Assembly: GCF_000190375.1 (NCBI RefSeq) | Contig: NZ_AEWG01000148.1 | Span: 1 to 64,000, forward strand | Reading direction: 5' to 3' | DNA from: Rubrivivax benzoatilyticus JA2 = ATCC BAA-35 | GTDB lineage: Bacteria > Pseudomonadota > Gammaproteobacteria > Burkholderiales > Burkholderiaceae_C | DNA length: 64,000 nucleotides | In this document: piece by piece, positions 28,884 through 41,961 of the stretch | How positions within the stretch are numbered: position 1 is the first letter of the stretch | Layout: each line of letters starts with the position of its first letter | Position numbers and translations under genes: made by a program | The notes under the pieces: model-generated | Told to the model about the DNA's origin: nothing | What the model saw: the letters and a program-made list of their open reading frames with translations, nothing else | Database searches by the model: none

Positions 28884-29253
28884 GTTGGGAGGTGCGGGGT
28901 TGGGCGTTGTGGTCAGACCGATGGGCGCAGCACCTCTCGGTCAACCGCCTTGGCTCAAGGCCGCCGCAGCCTTGAGCACGGTTCGCGTTCGAAGTCGGCG
29001 CGAGAACTCTAACGTATCTCATATACCGTATACGGTATGAATCGATCGGCAGGCGGGGCCCATCCATAGGGCAACGTCAAGCGACCGCGCGTCGCAACAC
29101 CGGCCCTGCCGAAGACCTACCGCGAAGCGCTGCAGGCGCTCGTGGCCGCGGAGACCGCGAAGGAAGCGCTGCAACTGCGCCTCGCCGAGCTGGCGGCTTC
29201 CGCCGTCCCCTCCACGCACCAGCGCCAGCCCGGCGCCACCGAAGGAGAACGCC
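28884..29253. other. Regulatory gap with an antirepressor remnant
   Basis: 370 bases between the divergent xis-like and KilA-N genes. It contains an AT-rich promoter-like stretch and a 16-bp palindrome (29023-29038). From about 29097 to 29261 there is an open stretch reading LPKTYREALQALVAAETAKE, which is the linker usual between the domains of phage antirepressors. It has no start of its own, and an in-frame TAG at 29067 cuts it from the ATG at 29037. It looks like the tail of a deleted antirepressor reused as the KilA-N leader. Confidence 0.5.
29023..29038. promoter_or_regulatory. 16-bp perfect palindrome, probable operator
   Basis: ATACCGTATACGGTAT, in an AT-rich island in otherwise GC-rich DNA, placed between the divergent xis-like and KilA-N genes and overlapping -10-like sequence. 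A two-fold symmetric site of this length fits a dimeric phage repressor such as an XRE protein. The ligand is unknown. Confidence 0.6.
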
Positions 29254-30003
29254 ATGCGTGACCTCGTCATCGCCGACACCGCCATCCGCACCGACTCGGC
29301 CGGCCGCTACTGCCTCAACGACCTCCACCGCGCTTCCGGCGCGGAGACGAAGCATCGCCCCAGCACCTGGCTGCAGAACCAGCAGACGCAGGCGCTGGTG
29401 TCCGAACTGGCCGCCGATGGGGCCTCACGGAATTCCGTGACCCCTCTCGCCACGGTCAACGACGGCCGCAACAACGGCACCTACGTCGCCAAGGAGCTGG
29501 TCTACGCCTACGCGATGTGGATCAGCCCGGCCTTCCATCTGAAGGTCATCCGCGCCTACGACGCGCTGGTCACGCAGCAGCCGCACCCCGGCGCGATCGA
29601 CATCCGCGACCCGAAGCAGCTCGCCATCGTCGCGCTGCAGCTCGTCGAGGTGAACCGCGACCTTCAGGCCAAGGTCGACACCATGCAGGTCGCCGTCGAC
29701 GCGCACCACCGCATCGCCAAGGCCAGCGCCGGCTCGCGCTGCGTGACCGACGCGGCGAAGGATCTGCAGGTGCGCCCGAAAGACCTCTTCTCCTGGCTGA
29801 GCGCGAACCGCTGGATCTACCGCCGCCCCGGCGGCTCGGGCTGGCTGGCGTATCAGGACCGCATCCAGGCCGGCCTGCTGGAGCACAAGGTCCACACGGT
29901 CGAGCGGCCGGACGGCACCGACAAGGTCGTCGAGAACCTCCTCGTGACGCCCAAGGGCCTGGCGAAGCTCGCCGTGGCCTTCAGAACCCCCAACGCCGCC
30001 TGA
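29254..30003 (+). CDS. KilA-N / KilAC phage antirepressor
   Basis: 249 residues from ATG 29254 behind GAAGGAGAA. Residues 1-105 are a KilA-N DNA-binding domain (YCLNDLHRASGAETKHRPST, then GTYVAKELVYAYAMWISPAF). Residues 110-135 are a helical linker, and 140-249 are the KilAC domain (VTDAAKDLQVRPKDLFSWLS, NRWIYRRPG..GWLAYQD). Both domains are intact, which makes this the best candidate for a working antirepressor in the element. It is followed 14 bases later by an AntA gene. Confidence 0.88.
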   Translation: MRDLVIADTAIRTDSAGRYCLNDLHRASGAETKHRPSTWLQNQQTQALVSELAADGASRNSVTPLATVNDGRNNGTYVAKELVYAYAMWISPAFHLKVIRAYDALVTQQPHPGAIDIRDPKQLAIVALQLVEVNRDLQAKVDTMQVAVDAHHRIAKASAGSRCVTDAAKDLQVRPKDLFSWLSANRWIYRRPGGSGWLAYQDRIQAGLLEHKVHTVERPDGTDKVVENLLVTPKGLAKLAVAFRTPNAA

Positions 30004-30017
30004 GAACGGAGACCACC

Positions 30018-31013
30018 ATGGCACAACAAGCGAAGATCCACGTCATCAACGAGCGCCAGCTCGCCGCACTGAACGTGCGCCTCATGCGCGGCTGGTGCGC
30101 GATGCCCGAAGGCCAGCGCGGCAAGTTCATCGAGCGGGCGAAGTCCGAGCTGGCCAGCCGGTTCAGCGTGCGCTACGTCGAGTCGATCCCGGCCGACCGC
30201 TTCGCCGGCGCGCTCGAAGCTGCCGAGCAGATCGTCGACGCGGCCATCGCCGAGCTGCACACGTCGGCGACGCCCTACCGCCGCCCGCACCGCCAGCTCC
30301 CGCTGGTCGACCCCGCCGCCACGGTGCCGGCCGCGGCCCGGTCCCAGCACGTCGCCAACGACGTCGAGCCCGGCCGCCAGCAGCTGATCCCGCTGGCCCA
30401 GCACGAGATCGCCGGCTCCACCGTGCAGACCGTCGACGCCCGCGCGCTGCATGCGTTCCTGGAGGTCGGGAAGGTGTTCGGCGCGTGGATCAAGGAGCGC
30501 ATCGACCAGTACGGGTTCTCCAACGAGGTCGACTACTTGATTTCCGAAACGGGAATCCAAGTTCCGCACCAAGGCGGAACCCGCCGCACGACACGCATCG
30601 ACTACCACCTGACCCTCGACACGGCGAAAGAGCTGGCCATGGTCGAGCGCAACGCGAAGGGCCGGGAGGCGCGGCGCTACTTCATCGAGTGCGAGAAGCG
30701 CCTGAAGGAGCACGAGGCCGGCGGCGGGCGCCAGGTCGCCGCGCTGCCGGACTTCAGCAACCCCGCCGCCGCGGCGCGCGCGTGGGCGGAACAGTTCGAG
30801 GAGCGCCAGCGCCTGGCGCTGGAGAACAAGGCCCAGGCCGAGGCGCTGGACGAGGCTGCGCCGAAGGTCGACTTCCATGACACCGTCGCCGACACCAGCA
30901 ACTGCGTGACGATCGAGGAGGCGGCGAGTGCCTCGAGAGCATGTCTACGGCCTGCAGCACGCACGCGCCGACGCTTGAAAAAGAAGAGAGGCACCCGGTG
31001 GTGCAGGGAATGA
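30018..31013 (+). CDS. AntA/AntB-domain antirepressor, copy 2
   Basis: 331 residues from ATG 30018 with GGAG upstream. The unusual N-terminal 110 residues (INERQLAALNVRLMRGWCAM, then SVRYVESIPADRFAGALEAA) form a separate helical domain absent from copy 1. The AntA/AntB domain spans 120-235 and a coiled coil follows (260-285). After FHDTVADTSN the beginning of a KilAC domain is visible (TIEEAA), and then the frame leaves it for a basic Arg/Lys tail, so the C-terminal domain is truncated or frameshifted near 30925. Two DNA blocks are almost identical to copy 1. Confidence 0.75.
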   Translation: MAQQAKIHVINERQLAALNVRLMRGWCAMPEGQRGKFIERAKSELASRFSVRYVESIPADRFAGALEAAEQIVDAAIAELHTSATPYRRPHRQLPLVDPAATVPAAARSQHVANDVEPGRQQLIPLAQHEIAGSTVQTVDARALHAFLEVGKVFGAWIKERIDQYGFSNEVDYLISETGIQVPHQGGTRRTTRIDYHLTLDTAKELAMVERNAKGREARRYFIECEKRLKEHEAGGGRQVAALPDFSNPAAAARAWAEQFEERQRLALENKAQAEALDEAAPKVDFHDTVADTSNCVTIEEAASASRACLRPAARTRRRLKKKRGTRWCRE

Positions 31014-31033
31014 GCCCGCGTCGGATGCCTCTC
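30984..31033 (-). terminator. Possible leftward terminator at the end of the antirepressor operon
   Basis: GAGAGGCA (30984-30991) and TGCCTCTC (31026-31033) form an 8-bp stem around a 34-base loop; on the minus strand the stem is followed by TTCTTTTTC. If real it would stop transcription coming from the right end of the element. The loop is long, so confidence is low. Confidence 0.35.
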
Positions 31034-31434
31034 CAGCCGCCAGCAAGCTGGACGACGTCAGTAGTCTCGCACAGGACGGCGGCGACCGCACCGTCTCGCG
31101 CATCACGAGCGTGAGGCATCGGGAAGTTCGGCACGCGGGTGGCGGTGAGTGCTGGCCTGACGTCGTCGGGCAGCACTCACGATGCACTAGCGCCCGGTGC
31201 GCGCCGCGCTGAAGCCTGAGTTGGCGCTGGAGAGCGGCGCGTCGGCGGTGTCGGCGCAATGGCTGGCGTTGATCTCCGGCCACGACGCTCCGAGCGCTTC
31301 GTGCTGCGCGGCGAATGCCCGGCCGACCCCGCGGGCGGTGCCGTGGCGATGCTGCTCTGCCCTGTGGCTGCGCTGCTGCCGAACGCCTGCAAGCCTGGCC
31401 GAGGATGCTCGGTGGCCAATGCACGCGGCACACC
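31014..31434. other. Right-end gap of the element without a supported gene
   Basis: 421 bases with no convincing frame. Visible structure: a perfect 10-bp inverted repeat GTGAGTGCTG / CAGCACTCAC (31145-31154 and 31171-31180). A minus-strand frame covers 31187-31537 (116 codons), but it crosses the right att region and shows no family features. It may be debris of deleted genes. Confidence 0.45.
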
Positions 31435-31458
31435 GTGTGTATAACTTTTGGTGTAACT
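31435..31458 (+). repeat. Right-end copy of the arm-type repeat
   Basis: GTGTGTATAACTTTTGGTG plus TAACT, matching 13442-13463 near the left end apart from a 2-base insertion and two substitutions, in the same orientation. It is the best conserved sequence shared by both ends of the element and so is probably bound by Int or a directionality factor. Confidence 0.5.
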
Positions 31459-31490
31459 CGTTGCAATTTTGAGACGGCTTCCCTCGTGAA

Positions 31491-31513
31491 TTCGAGTGAC
31501 CCCGGTCCCCATC
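31491..31513 (+). repeat. Degraded attR (displaced ssrA 3' end)
   Basis: TTCGAGTGACCCCGGTCCCC then ATC, against the ssrA end TTCGATTCCCCCCGGTTCCA then CCATC. It aligns with a few substitutions and two single-base deletions. The displaced copy is under no selection, so decay is expected. It is followed at once by a terminator that would suit ssrA. Confidence 0.5.
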
Positions 31514-31547
31514 CAAACCGAAACCCCGGCCGCGCAAGCGACCGAGG
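31514..31547 (+). terminator. Orphan terminator, probably the original ssrA terminator
   Basis: AAACCCCGGCCG and CGACCGAGGTTT with an inner loop, followed by TTTTTC on the plus strand. No plus-strand gene precedes it now except the element. It may also stop the leftward EamA transcript, though the T-run on that strand is poor. Confidence 0.65.
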
Positions 31548-31574
31548 TTTTTCTTCGTCTGCGCGCGGCGAGTG

Positions 31575-32489
31575 TCAGCGCCGGTTCGACGCCACGATGC
31601 CGCCGACGATCAGCGCGAAGGCCAGCGCGTGGTACGGGTGCGGCGGCTCGCCCAGCAGCGCTGCCGACAACAGCGCGGTGAACAGCGGCGTCAGGTTGGC
31701 GAAGAAGCCGGCGATCGCCGGGCCGACCTCGGCGACGCCGCGGCCCCAGAGGCGGAAGGCCAGCACCGACGGCCCGACGGCGATGAAGACCAGCGCCGCG
31801 ACGGCCATCGGCGACCACTGCACCGGCTGTGGCATCCAGATCGCCTCGCCGACGGCCGACAAGGTCGCCCAGCCGACGCCGAAGATCACCTGGACGAGCA
31901 GGAACTCGGCCCAGTTCCAGTCGGGCCGCTGCTCGCCGCGCATCGACGCCGCCGGCCGCGCCAGCTGCCAGCTGTAGCCGGCCCAGGCGAGGGCCGCGAC
32001 CAGGATCCACAGGTCGCCGGCGACGAGCCGGATCGTGCCCAGGCTGGACAGGTCGCCGCGCAGCAGCACCACCATCACGCCGGCCAGCGACAGCACCGCG
32101 CCGGCCAGTTGCCCGCCCCGCGGGCGCTCGCGATAGAAGAGGGCGCCGACGAGCATCATCCACAGCGGGATGCTGGAGGCGATCAGCGTGACGTTGATCG
32201 GCGTCGAGGTGTGCAGCGCCAGGTACTGCAGCGCGTTGTAGGCGCCCACGCCGAGCAGCCCGAGGCCGGCCAGCGGCCGCCAGCGGGCGCGGATCTCGGC
32301 GCGGCGCTCGGGTGTGCCGATCGCGCGCCAGCCCAGCGGCAGCAGGATGGCCAGTGCCAGCCACCAGCGCAGGCAGTTCAGCAGCAGCGGCGGCATCACC
32401 GGCGCCAGCAGGCGGCCGAGCAACGTGTTGCCCGCCCACAGCATGGGCGGCACGGTCAGCAGTGCCGCGATCCGGGGTGTGAGCGTCAT
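31575..32489 (-). CDS. EamA-family (DMT) transporter
   Basis: 304 residues from ATG 32489, with ten hydrophobic segments in two EamA halves (about 5-140 and 155-295). The halves carry the typical NALQYLAL and INVTLIASSIPLWMML segments in the first and VGPSVLAFRLWGRGVAEVGP in the second. The family exports metabolites such as amino acids or related compounds; the substrate cannot be read. The start overlaps the stop of the DUF2007 gene by four bases. This is the first host gene right of the element. Confidence 0.88.
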   Translation of the reverse strand: MTLTPRIAALLTVPPMLWAGNTLLGRLLAPVMPPLLLNCLRWWLALAILLPLGWRAIGTPERRAEIRARWRPLAGLGLLGVGAYNALQYLALHTSTPINVTLIASSIPLWMMLVGALFYRERPRGGQLAGAVLSLAGVMVVLLRGDLSSLGTIRLVAGDLWILVAALAWAGYSWQLARPAASMRGEQRPDWNWAEFLLVQVIFGVGWATLSAVGEAIWMPQPVQWSPMAVAALVFIAVGPSVLAFRLWGRGVAEVGPAIAGFFANLTPLFTALLSAALLGEPPHPYHALAFALIVGGIVASNRR

Positions 32490-32791
32490 GCCGCGGGCCT
32501 CTCGGCGCCGCAGCTCCAGCATTGCTCGAACGGCCCCTCGACGATCTCGTGGCAGCGGGCGCAGGCCCAGGTGTGGTGCGGCGGGTGCCGCCACTCGTCG
32601 AGCAGCGTCTGCGCGCGGGCGTGCTCGTCGTCGGGCACCCAGACCTCCGGCAGGCTCTGGTCGGGCGGGATCTCGCCGGCGATGCCGCTGGCGAAGGCGC
32701 GCTGCACGCTGGCGGCGATGCCGGCGGCGCCGAGCTGGTCGGCCCAGAGGGTGGCCAGCACGAGGTTGGGGGCTTGGATCAGTCTTCTCAT
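32486..32791 (-). CDS. DUF2007 protein with C-terminal zinc ribbon
   Basis: 101 residues from ATG 32791 (an alternative ATG lies at 32806). The start MRRLIQAPNLVLATLWADQL and the LPEVWVPDDEHARAQTLLDE segment match DUF2007, an ACT-like putative signalling domain of about 65 residues. The C-terminus has CARC and CWSC, a four-cysteine zinc ribbon that in this family usually begins near the end. Co-translated with the EamA gene. Role unknown. Confidence 0.75.
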   Translation of the reverse strand: MRRLIQAPNLVLATLWADQLGAAGIAASVQRAFASGIAGEIPPDQSLPEVWVPDDEHARAQTLLDEWRHPPHHTWACARCHEIVEGPFEQCWSCGAERPAA

Positions 32792-32868
32792 CGGGCGGGC
32801 GATCATGCCACCGCCGGTGTGGCGGTTCGGCATCGCTTAACCTGCGCGCTCGTCACGAGGAGAACACG

Positions 32869-33852
32869 ATGCCGCGCGCGATCCAGATCTCCGCCTTCGG
32901 CGGCCCCGAGGTGCTGCGGTCCGTCGACCTGCCGGTCGGCGAACCCGGACCCGGCCAGGTGCGCATCCGCCACCACGCCTGCGGGCTCAACTTCATCGAC
33001 GTCTACCAGCGCACGGGCCTCTACCAGAACCCGCTACCGCTGGTGCTGGGCATGGAAGGCGCCGGCATCGTCGAGGCCGTCGGCGACGGCGTGTCGCACC
33101 TGCAGCCGGGCGACCGCGCGGCCTACGCCGCCGGGACGCCGGGCGCCTACAGCGAGCTGCGCGTGATGCCGGCCACGCAGGTCGTGCAGCTGCCCGACGG
33201 CATCGACTTCGAGACCGGCGCGGCGATGATGCTCAAGGGCCTGACCGCGCAGTACCTGCTGAAGAAGACGCTGCCGGTCGAGGGCCTGCAGCCGGGCGAC
33301 TGGGTGCTGTTCCATGCCGCCGCCGGCGGTGTCGGCCTGATCGCCTGCCAGTGGGCGCGTGCGCTGGGGTTGCGCCTGATCGGCACCGCCGGCGGCGCGG
33401 CCAAGTGCCAGCTGGCGCTCGAACACGGCGCGGCGGCGATGATCGACTACACGCGCGAGGACTTCGTCGCCCGCGTCAAGGACATCACCGGCGGGCGCGG
33501 CGTCAAGGTCGTCTACGACTCGGTCGGCCGCGACACCTTCGACGGCAGCCTGGCCTGCCTGCGGCCGTTCGGCCTGCTGGCCAGCTTCGGCAACTCGTCG
33601 GGGCCGGTGCCGCCGTTCGCGATCGGCACGCTGGGCCCCAAGGGCTCGCTGTACGTCACCCGCGCGACGCTTTTCACCCACATCGCGACGCGCGAGCGAA
33701 CGCAGGAGATGGCCGACGAGCTCTTCGATGTCGTCGCCAGCGGCGAGGTCCGGATCCGCATCGACCAGCGCTGGGCGCTCGCCGACGTGGCCGAGGCGCA
33801 CCGCGCGCTGGAAGCCCGGCGCACGACCGGCTCGACGGTGCTGCTTCCCTGA
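32869..33852 (+). CDS. qor: NADPH:quinone oxidoreductase (zeta-crystallin type)
   Basis: 327 residues from ATG 32869 behind GAGGAG. A medium-chain dehydrogenase/reductase without zinc ligands. It has a GroES-like N-terminus with GLNFIDVYQRTGLY, the Rossmann motif AAAGGVG (near residue 148) and the YDSVG segment, all matching QOR. It reduces quinones by one electron using NADPH. Monocistronic, convergent with lspA. A 14-bp palindrome GCGCCGGCCGGCGC (33857-33870) lies just after its stop. Confidence 0.92.
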   Translation: MPRAIQISAFGGPEVLRSVDLPVGEPGPGQVRIRHHACGLNFIDVYQRTGLYQNPLPLVLGMEGAGIVEAVGDGVSHLQPGDRAAYAAGTPGAYSELRVMPATQVVQLPDGIDFETGAAMMLKGLTAQYLLKKTLPVEGLQPGDWVLFHAAAGGVGLIACQWARALGLRLIGTAGGAAKCQLALEHGAAAMIDYTREDFVARVKDITGGRGVKVVYDSVGRDTFDGSLACLRPFGLLASFGNSSGPVPPFAIGTLGPKGSLYVTRATLFTHIATRERTQEMADELFDVVASGEVRIRIDQRWALADVAEAHRALEARRTTGSTVLLP

Positions 33853-33908
33853 GCCTGCGCCGGCCGGCGCGGGGCGATTCGCCGTGCCCGGGTGGCGGTG
33901 CGGGTGCC

Positions 33909-34427
33909 TTACTTGCCGCCGCGGCGCACGCGCAGGATCTCGTCGAGCACGAGGCACACGGCGCCCAGCGTGATCGCCGCGTCGGCAACGTTGAAGCTGG
34001 GGAAGTAGCCGCCGCGGAACATCGGCTCGAGGAAGCCGAAGCGGAACTGCAGGAAGTCGATGACGTGGCCGTGCAGCAGCCGGTCGATGACGTTGCCGAC
34101 CGCGCCGCCGAGGATCATCGTCACCGCGAAGCTGAACAGCCGCTGCGACGCATGGTTGGCGAGCATCCAGACGATGACCGCCGAGGCGGCGACGCCGACC
34201 CCGACGAAGAACCAGCGCTGCCAGCCGGCCGCGTCGGCCAGGAACGAGAACGCCGCACCGCTGTTGTGCACGCGCACGATGTTGAAGAAGCTCGTGACGA
34301 CGCGGGCTTCGCCGTCCTGGAAGTAACCGAGGATCAGCGTCTTCGTGAACTGGTCCAGGACGACGACGATGAAGGCGAGGCCGAGCCAGAAGGGCAGGCG
34401 GTTGGACGTGCGCGAAGACGTGGCCAT
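33909..34427 (-). CDS. lspA: Lipoprotein signal peptidase
   Basis: 172 residues from ATG 34427 with four membrane segments. The two catalytic aspartates are in GNVIDRL and FNVADAAI, and the N-terminal DQFTK and the HNSGAAF motif are conserved. It cleaves prolipoprotein signal peptides at the lipobox after Lgt. In most proteobacteria lspA directly follows ileS; here a 4.3 kb histidine kinase gene separates them. It ends convergent with qor. Confidence 0.97.
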   Translation of the reverse strand: MATSSRTSNRLPFWLGLAFIVVVLDQFTKTLILGYFQDGEARVVTSFFNIVRVHNSGAAFSFLADAAGWQRWFFVGVGVAASAVIVWMLANHASQRLFSFAVTMILGGAVGNVIDRLLHGHVIDFLQFRFGFLEPMFRGGYFPSFNVADAAITLGAVCLVLDEILRVRRGGK

Positions 34428-34513
34428 GAAGTCGTGATGCGGGTGGACCGCCGGGGCCGGCGGGCGGGCCGCTACTGTAGCGCGAGGCCGTCGCCGGCCC
34501 CCGCGCGGCGGCC

Positions 34514-38791
<4,278 letters not shown>

Positions 38792-38901
38792 TCGACACCG
38801 CCTCCCTTGTGCGCTGATGCGCTTGGCGGCGACGCGTTTCTAGCACAGGGCCGGCGCGCCGGCACGGAGGCCCCCCGGAGACATCCCCCGGGGATCGGGC
38901 G

Positions 38902-41745
38902 TCAGGCCACGCGCCTGGCCTCGCCGTCGCCGTACAGGTTGCTCGTGCAGCGCCCGCACAGGCCCGGGTGCGCCGGGTCGTGGCCGACGTCGTCGCGCCA
39001 GTGCCAGCAGCGCTCGCACTTGGTGTCGGTCGACGGCGTTACCGTCACCTGCAGCTCGTCGGCGGCGGCCAGCAGCGCCTTGGAGGTGATGAGCACGAAA
39101 CGCAGGTCCTCGCCGAGCGAGGCCAGCAGCTCGTGTTCCTCGGCCGGCGCGCCGATCGTCACGTTGGCCTGCAACGACGAGCCCACGGCGCCGGTGGTGC
39201 GCACGGCCTCGATCTCCTTGTTGACGCGTTCGCGCACGGCGCGGATGCGCGCCCACTTCGCCAGCAGCGCGGCGTCGGGCTCGGGGAAGTCGAGGTAGGT
39301 CTCGGTGAAGATCGACTCGGTCGTGCCGACGATCTTCCACGCTTCCTCGGCAGTGAAGCTGAGGAAGGGCGCCATCCAGCGCAGCATCGCCTGGGTGATC
39401 GTGACCAGCGCGGTCTGGGCGCTGCGGCGCGCCAGCGACTTGGGCGCCGTCGTGTACAGCCGGTCCTTCAGCGCGTCGAGGTAGAAGGCGCCCAGGTCCT
39501 CGCTGCAGAAGACCTGCAGCTTGGCGACCACCGGGTGGAACTCGTAGACCTCGTAGTGCTTCAGGATCTCGGCCTGCAGCTCGGCGGTGCGGGCCAGTGC
39601 CCAGCGGTCGATCTCCAGCAGCTCCTCGGGCGCCACGGCGTCGGCCTTGGCGTCGAAGTCCGAGGTGTTGGCGAGCAGGAAACGAAGCGTGTTGCGGATG
39701 CGGCGGTAGGCGTCGACGACGCGGGCGAGGATCTTGTCGTCGCCGGCGATGTCGCCCGAGTAGTCCGAGGCCGCGACCCACAGGCGGATGATCTCGGCGC
39801 CCAGCGTCGACGAGACCTTCTGCGGCTCGATGCCGTTGCCCAGGCTCTTGCTCATCTTGCGGCCCTGGCTGTCGACGGTGAACCCGTGCGTCAGCAGGCC
39901 GCGGTAGGGCGCGCGGCCGTACAAGGCGCAGGCCAGCAGCAGCGAGCTGTGGAACCAGCCGCGGTGCTGGTCGTGGCCTTCCAGGTACAGGTCGGCCTCG
40001 GGGCCTTGCTTGTGGAAGCCCTCGGGATGCTGGCCGCGCAGCACGTGCCAGAAGGTCGAGCCGGAGTCGAACCAGACCTCAAGGATGTCGCTGCTCTTGG
40101 TGTAGAGCGCGGCGTCCTCGGCGCCCAGGATCTGCTCGGCCGTCGTGCGGCTCCAGGCCTCGATGCCGCCGGCTTCGACGATGTCGGCCGCCTGGTCGAG
40201 GATCTCCATCGTGCGCGGGTGCAGGTCGCCGGTCTCCTTGTGCAGGAAGAAGGGCAGCGGCACGCCCCAGCTGCGCTGGCGGCTGATGCACCAGTCGGGG
40301 CGGTTGGCGATCATGTCGCGCAGCCGCGCCTTGCCGTTCTCGGGGTAGAAGCCGGTGGCCTCGATCGCGTCCAGCGCCATCTGGCGCAGCGTGCGCGGCG
40401 CCTTGTCCTTCGTGAAGACGCCTTCACCCTCGTCCATGCGGATGAACCACTGCGCCGCGGCGCGGTAGATCACCGGGCTCTTGTGGCGCCAGCAGTGCGG
40501 GTAGCTGTGGGTGATGGTCTCGGTGGCGAGCAGCCGGCCGGCGCGTTGCAGCGTGTCGAGGATGACCGGCACCGCCTTCCAGATGTTCTGGCCGCCGAAG
40601 AGCGGGAAGTCGGCGGCGTAGCAGCCGTTGCCCTGCACCGGGTTCAGGATCTCGTCGGTCTTCATCCCGTGCGCGACGCAGGAGTTGAAGTCGTCCAGAC
40701 CGTAGGCCGGGCTGCTGTGCACGATGCCGGTGCCGTCGTCGGCGGTGGCGTAGTCGGCGAGATACACCGGGCTCAGGCGGTCGTAGCCCGGGTCGGTGTC
40801 GGCCAGCGGGTGGCGGAAGTTGAGGCCACCGAGCTTTTCGCCCTTGGTCGTCGCGACGACCGTGCCTTGCAGGCCGTAGCGCCCCAGGCACTTCTCGACC
40901 AGCGATTCGGCCAGCACCAGCAGGCCGCGCTCGGTGTCGACCAGCGCATAGTCCAGCGCCGGGTTCAGGTTCAGCGCCTGGTTGGCGGGGATCGTCCAGG
41001 CGGTCGTCGTCCAGATGACGATGAAGGCCGGCTTGGCGATAGCCGGCAGGCCGAAGGCGGCGGCCAGCTTGTCGGGCTCGGCCGCCGGGAAGGCGACGTC
41101 CAGCGTCTGGCTCTTCTTGTCGGCGTACTCGATCTCGAACTCGGCCAGCGAGCTGCCGCAGTCGAAGCACCAGTAGACCGGCTTCAGGCCGCGGTAGACG
41201 AAACCGCGTTCGATGACACGCTTGAAGGCGCGGATCTCGCCGGCCTCGTTGGCCGGGTCCATCGTCGCGTAGCGGTGCTCCCAGTCGCCGAGCACGCCCA
41301 GGCGCTTGAAGTCGGCCATCTGCAGCGCGATCTGCTCGGTCGCGTAGGCGCGGCTCTTGGCCTGCATGTCGTCGCGGCTCAGGTGGCGGCCGTGTTTCTT
41401 CTCGATCGCGTTCTCGATCGGCAGGCCGTGGCAGTCCCAGCCGGGCACGTACTGGGCGTCGAAGCCCTTGAGCTGGCGCGCCTTGACGATCATGTCCTTC
41501 AGGACCTTGTTGACCGCGTGGCCCATGTGGATGGCGCCGTTGGCGTACGGCGGGCCGTCGTGCAGCACGAACAGCGGCTTGCCGCAGCGCGCGTCGCGCA
41601 GGCGCTTGTAGAGGCCTTCGTCCTGCCACTGCTTGATCCACGCCGGTTCGCGCTTGGCGAGGTCGCCGCGCATCGGGAACGGGGTGTCGGGCAGGTTCAG
41701 CGTCGCGCGGTAGTCGGGCGCGGCGGCGTTCGTGGAGTCGGTCAT
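38902..41745 (-). CDS. ileS: Isoleucyl-tRNA synthetase
   Basis: 947 residues from ATG 41745. Class I synthetase with the HIGH-type motif HMGH (in [14 protein letters not shown]), the KMSKS loop ([10 protein letters not shown]), the CP1 editing domain and a C-terminal zinc finger (CERCW near residue 915, then CGRC). The length fits the bacterial type. It charges tRNA-Ile and edits valine. Normally it forms an operon with lspA and lies near ribF, but both links are interrupted here. Confidence 0.97.
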   Translation of the reverse strand: MTDSTNAAAPDYRATLNLPDTPFPMRGDLAKREPAWIKQWQDEGLYKRLRDARCGKPLFVLHDGPPYANGAIHMGHAVNKVLKDMIVKARQLKGFDAQYVPGWDCHGLPIENAIEKKHGRHLSRDDMQAKSRAYATEQIALQMADFKRLGVLGDWEHRYATMDPANEAGEIRAFKRVIERGFVYRGLKPVYWCFDCGSSLAEFEIEYADKKSQTLDVAFPAAEPDKLAAAFGLPAIAKPAFIVIWTTTAWTIPANQALNLNPALDYALVDTERGLLVLAESLVEKCLGRYGLQGTVVATTKGEKLGGLNFRHPLADTDPGYDRLSPVYLADYATADDGTGIVHSSPAYGLDDFNSCVAHGMKTDEILNPVQGNGCYAADFPLFGGQNIWKAVPVILDTLQRAGRLLATETITHSYPHCWRHKSPVIYRAAAQWFIRMDEGEGVFTKDKAPRTLRQMALDAIEATGFYPENGKARLRDMIANRPDWCISRQRSWGVPLPFFLHKETGDLHPRTMEILDQAADIVEAGGIEAWSRTTAEQILGAEDAALYTKSSDILEVWFDSGSTFWHVLRGQHPEGFHKQGPEADLYLEGHDQHRGWFHSSLLLACALYGRAPYRGLLTHGFTVDSQGRKMSKSLGNGIEPQKVSSTLGAEIIRLWVAASDYSGDIAGDDKILARVVDAYRRIRNTLRFLLANTSDFDAKADAVAPEELLEIDRWALARTAELQAEILKHYEVYEFHPVVAKLQVFCSEDLGAFYLDALKDRLYTTAPKSLARRSAQTALVTITQAMLRWMAPFLSFTAEEAWKIVGTTESIFTETYLDFPEPDAALLAKWARIRAVRERVNKEIEAVRTTGAVGSSLQANVTIGAPAEEHELLASLGEDLRFVLITSKALLAAADELQVTVTPSTDTKCERCWHWRDDVGHDPAHPGLCGRCTSNLYGDGEARRVA

Positions 41746-41961
41746 GTCGGTCGGCACCGGGCGGTGCGGAGGCGGTGCATAAGCGGTCGTCGAGGCGCGC
41801 GTGCGGGCACGGCGCGAGACGGCGGGGGCGGTCAGGCGCGAAGGCGCTGCGTCCGCGTAATTCGGTCGCGCGTCGTCTGCCGCCGCGTGGAGGTGTTCCG
41901 CCACGACGGGTCGAGCCGAACGATGGACAATCGCATCAGCCGATTCTACCGAGGCGCTGCT

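Larger units (their letters stand above)
13329..31513. mobile_element. Integrated phage-like element (satellite or deleted prophage) in ssrA
   Basis: About 18.2 kb between the ssrA 3' end and a degraded copy of that end, followed by an orphan terminator. It contains integrase, AlpA/Xis-like proteins, DUF1376 plus DnaB replication proteins, an XRE regulator, a small terminase subunit, a virion-like hydrolase protein, a DUF4224 protein, a c4/CI-like antisense leader and antirepressor genes. No large terminase, portal, protease, capsid, tail-tube, holin or endolysin is visible. That content fits a phage satellite that borrows a helper's capsid, or a prophage that lost its structural block. The decayed right end and antirepressor fragments suggest an old insertion. 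Confidence 0.85.

Noticed and set aside
29037-29069. 10-codon frame beginning in the palindrome
   Set aside because: No Shine-Dalgarno; more likely part of a decayed antirepressor interrupted by TAG.
31187-31537. 116-codon minus-strand frame at the right end of the element
   Set aside because: Crosses the att region and the terminator; no domain, no Shine-Dalgarno.
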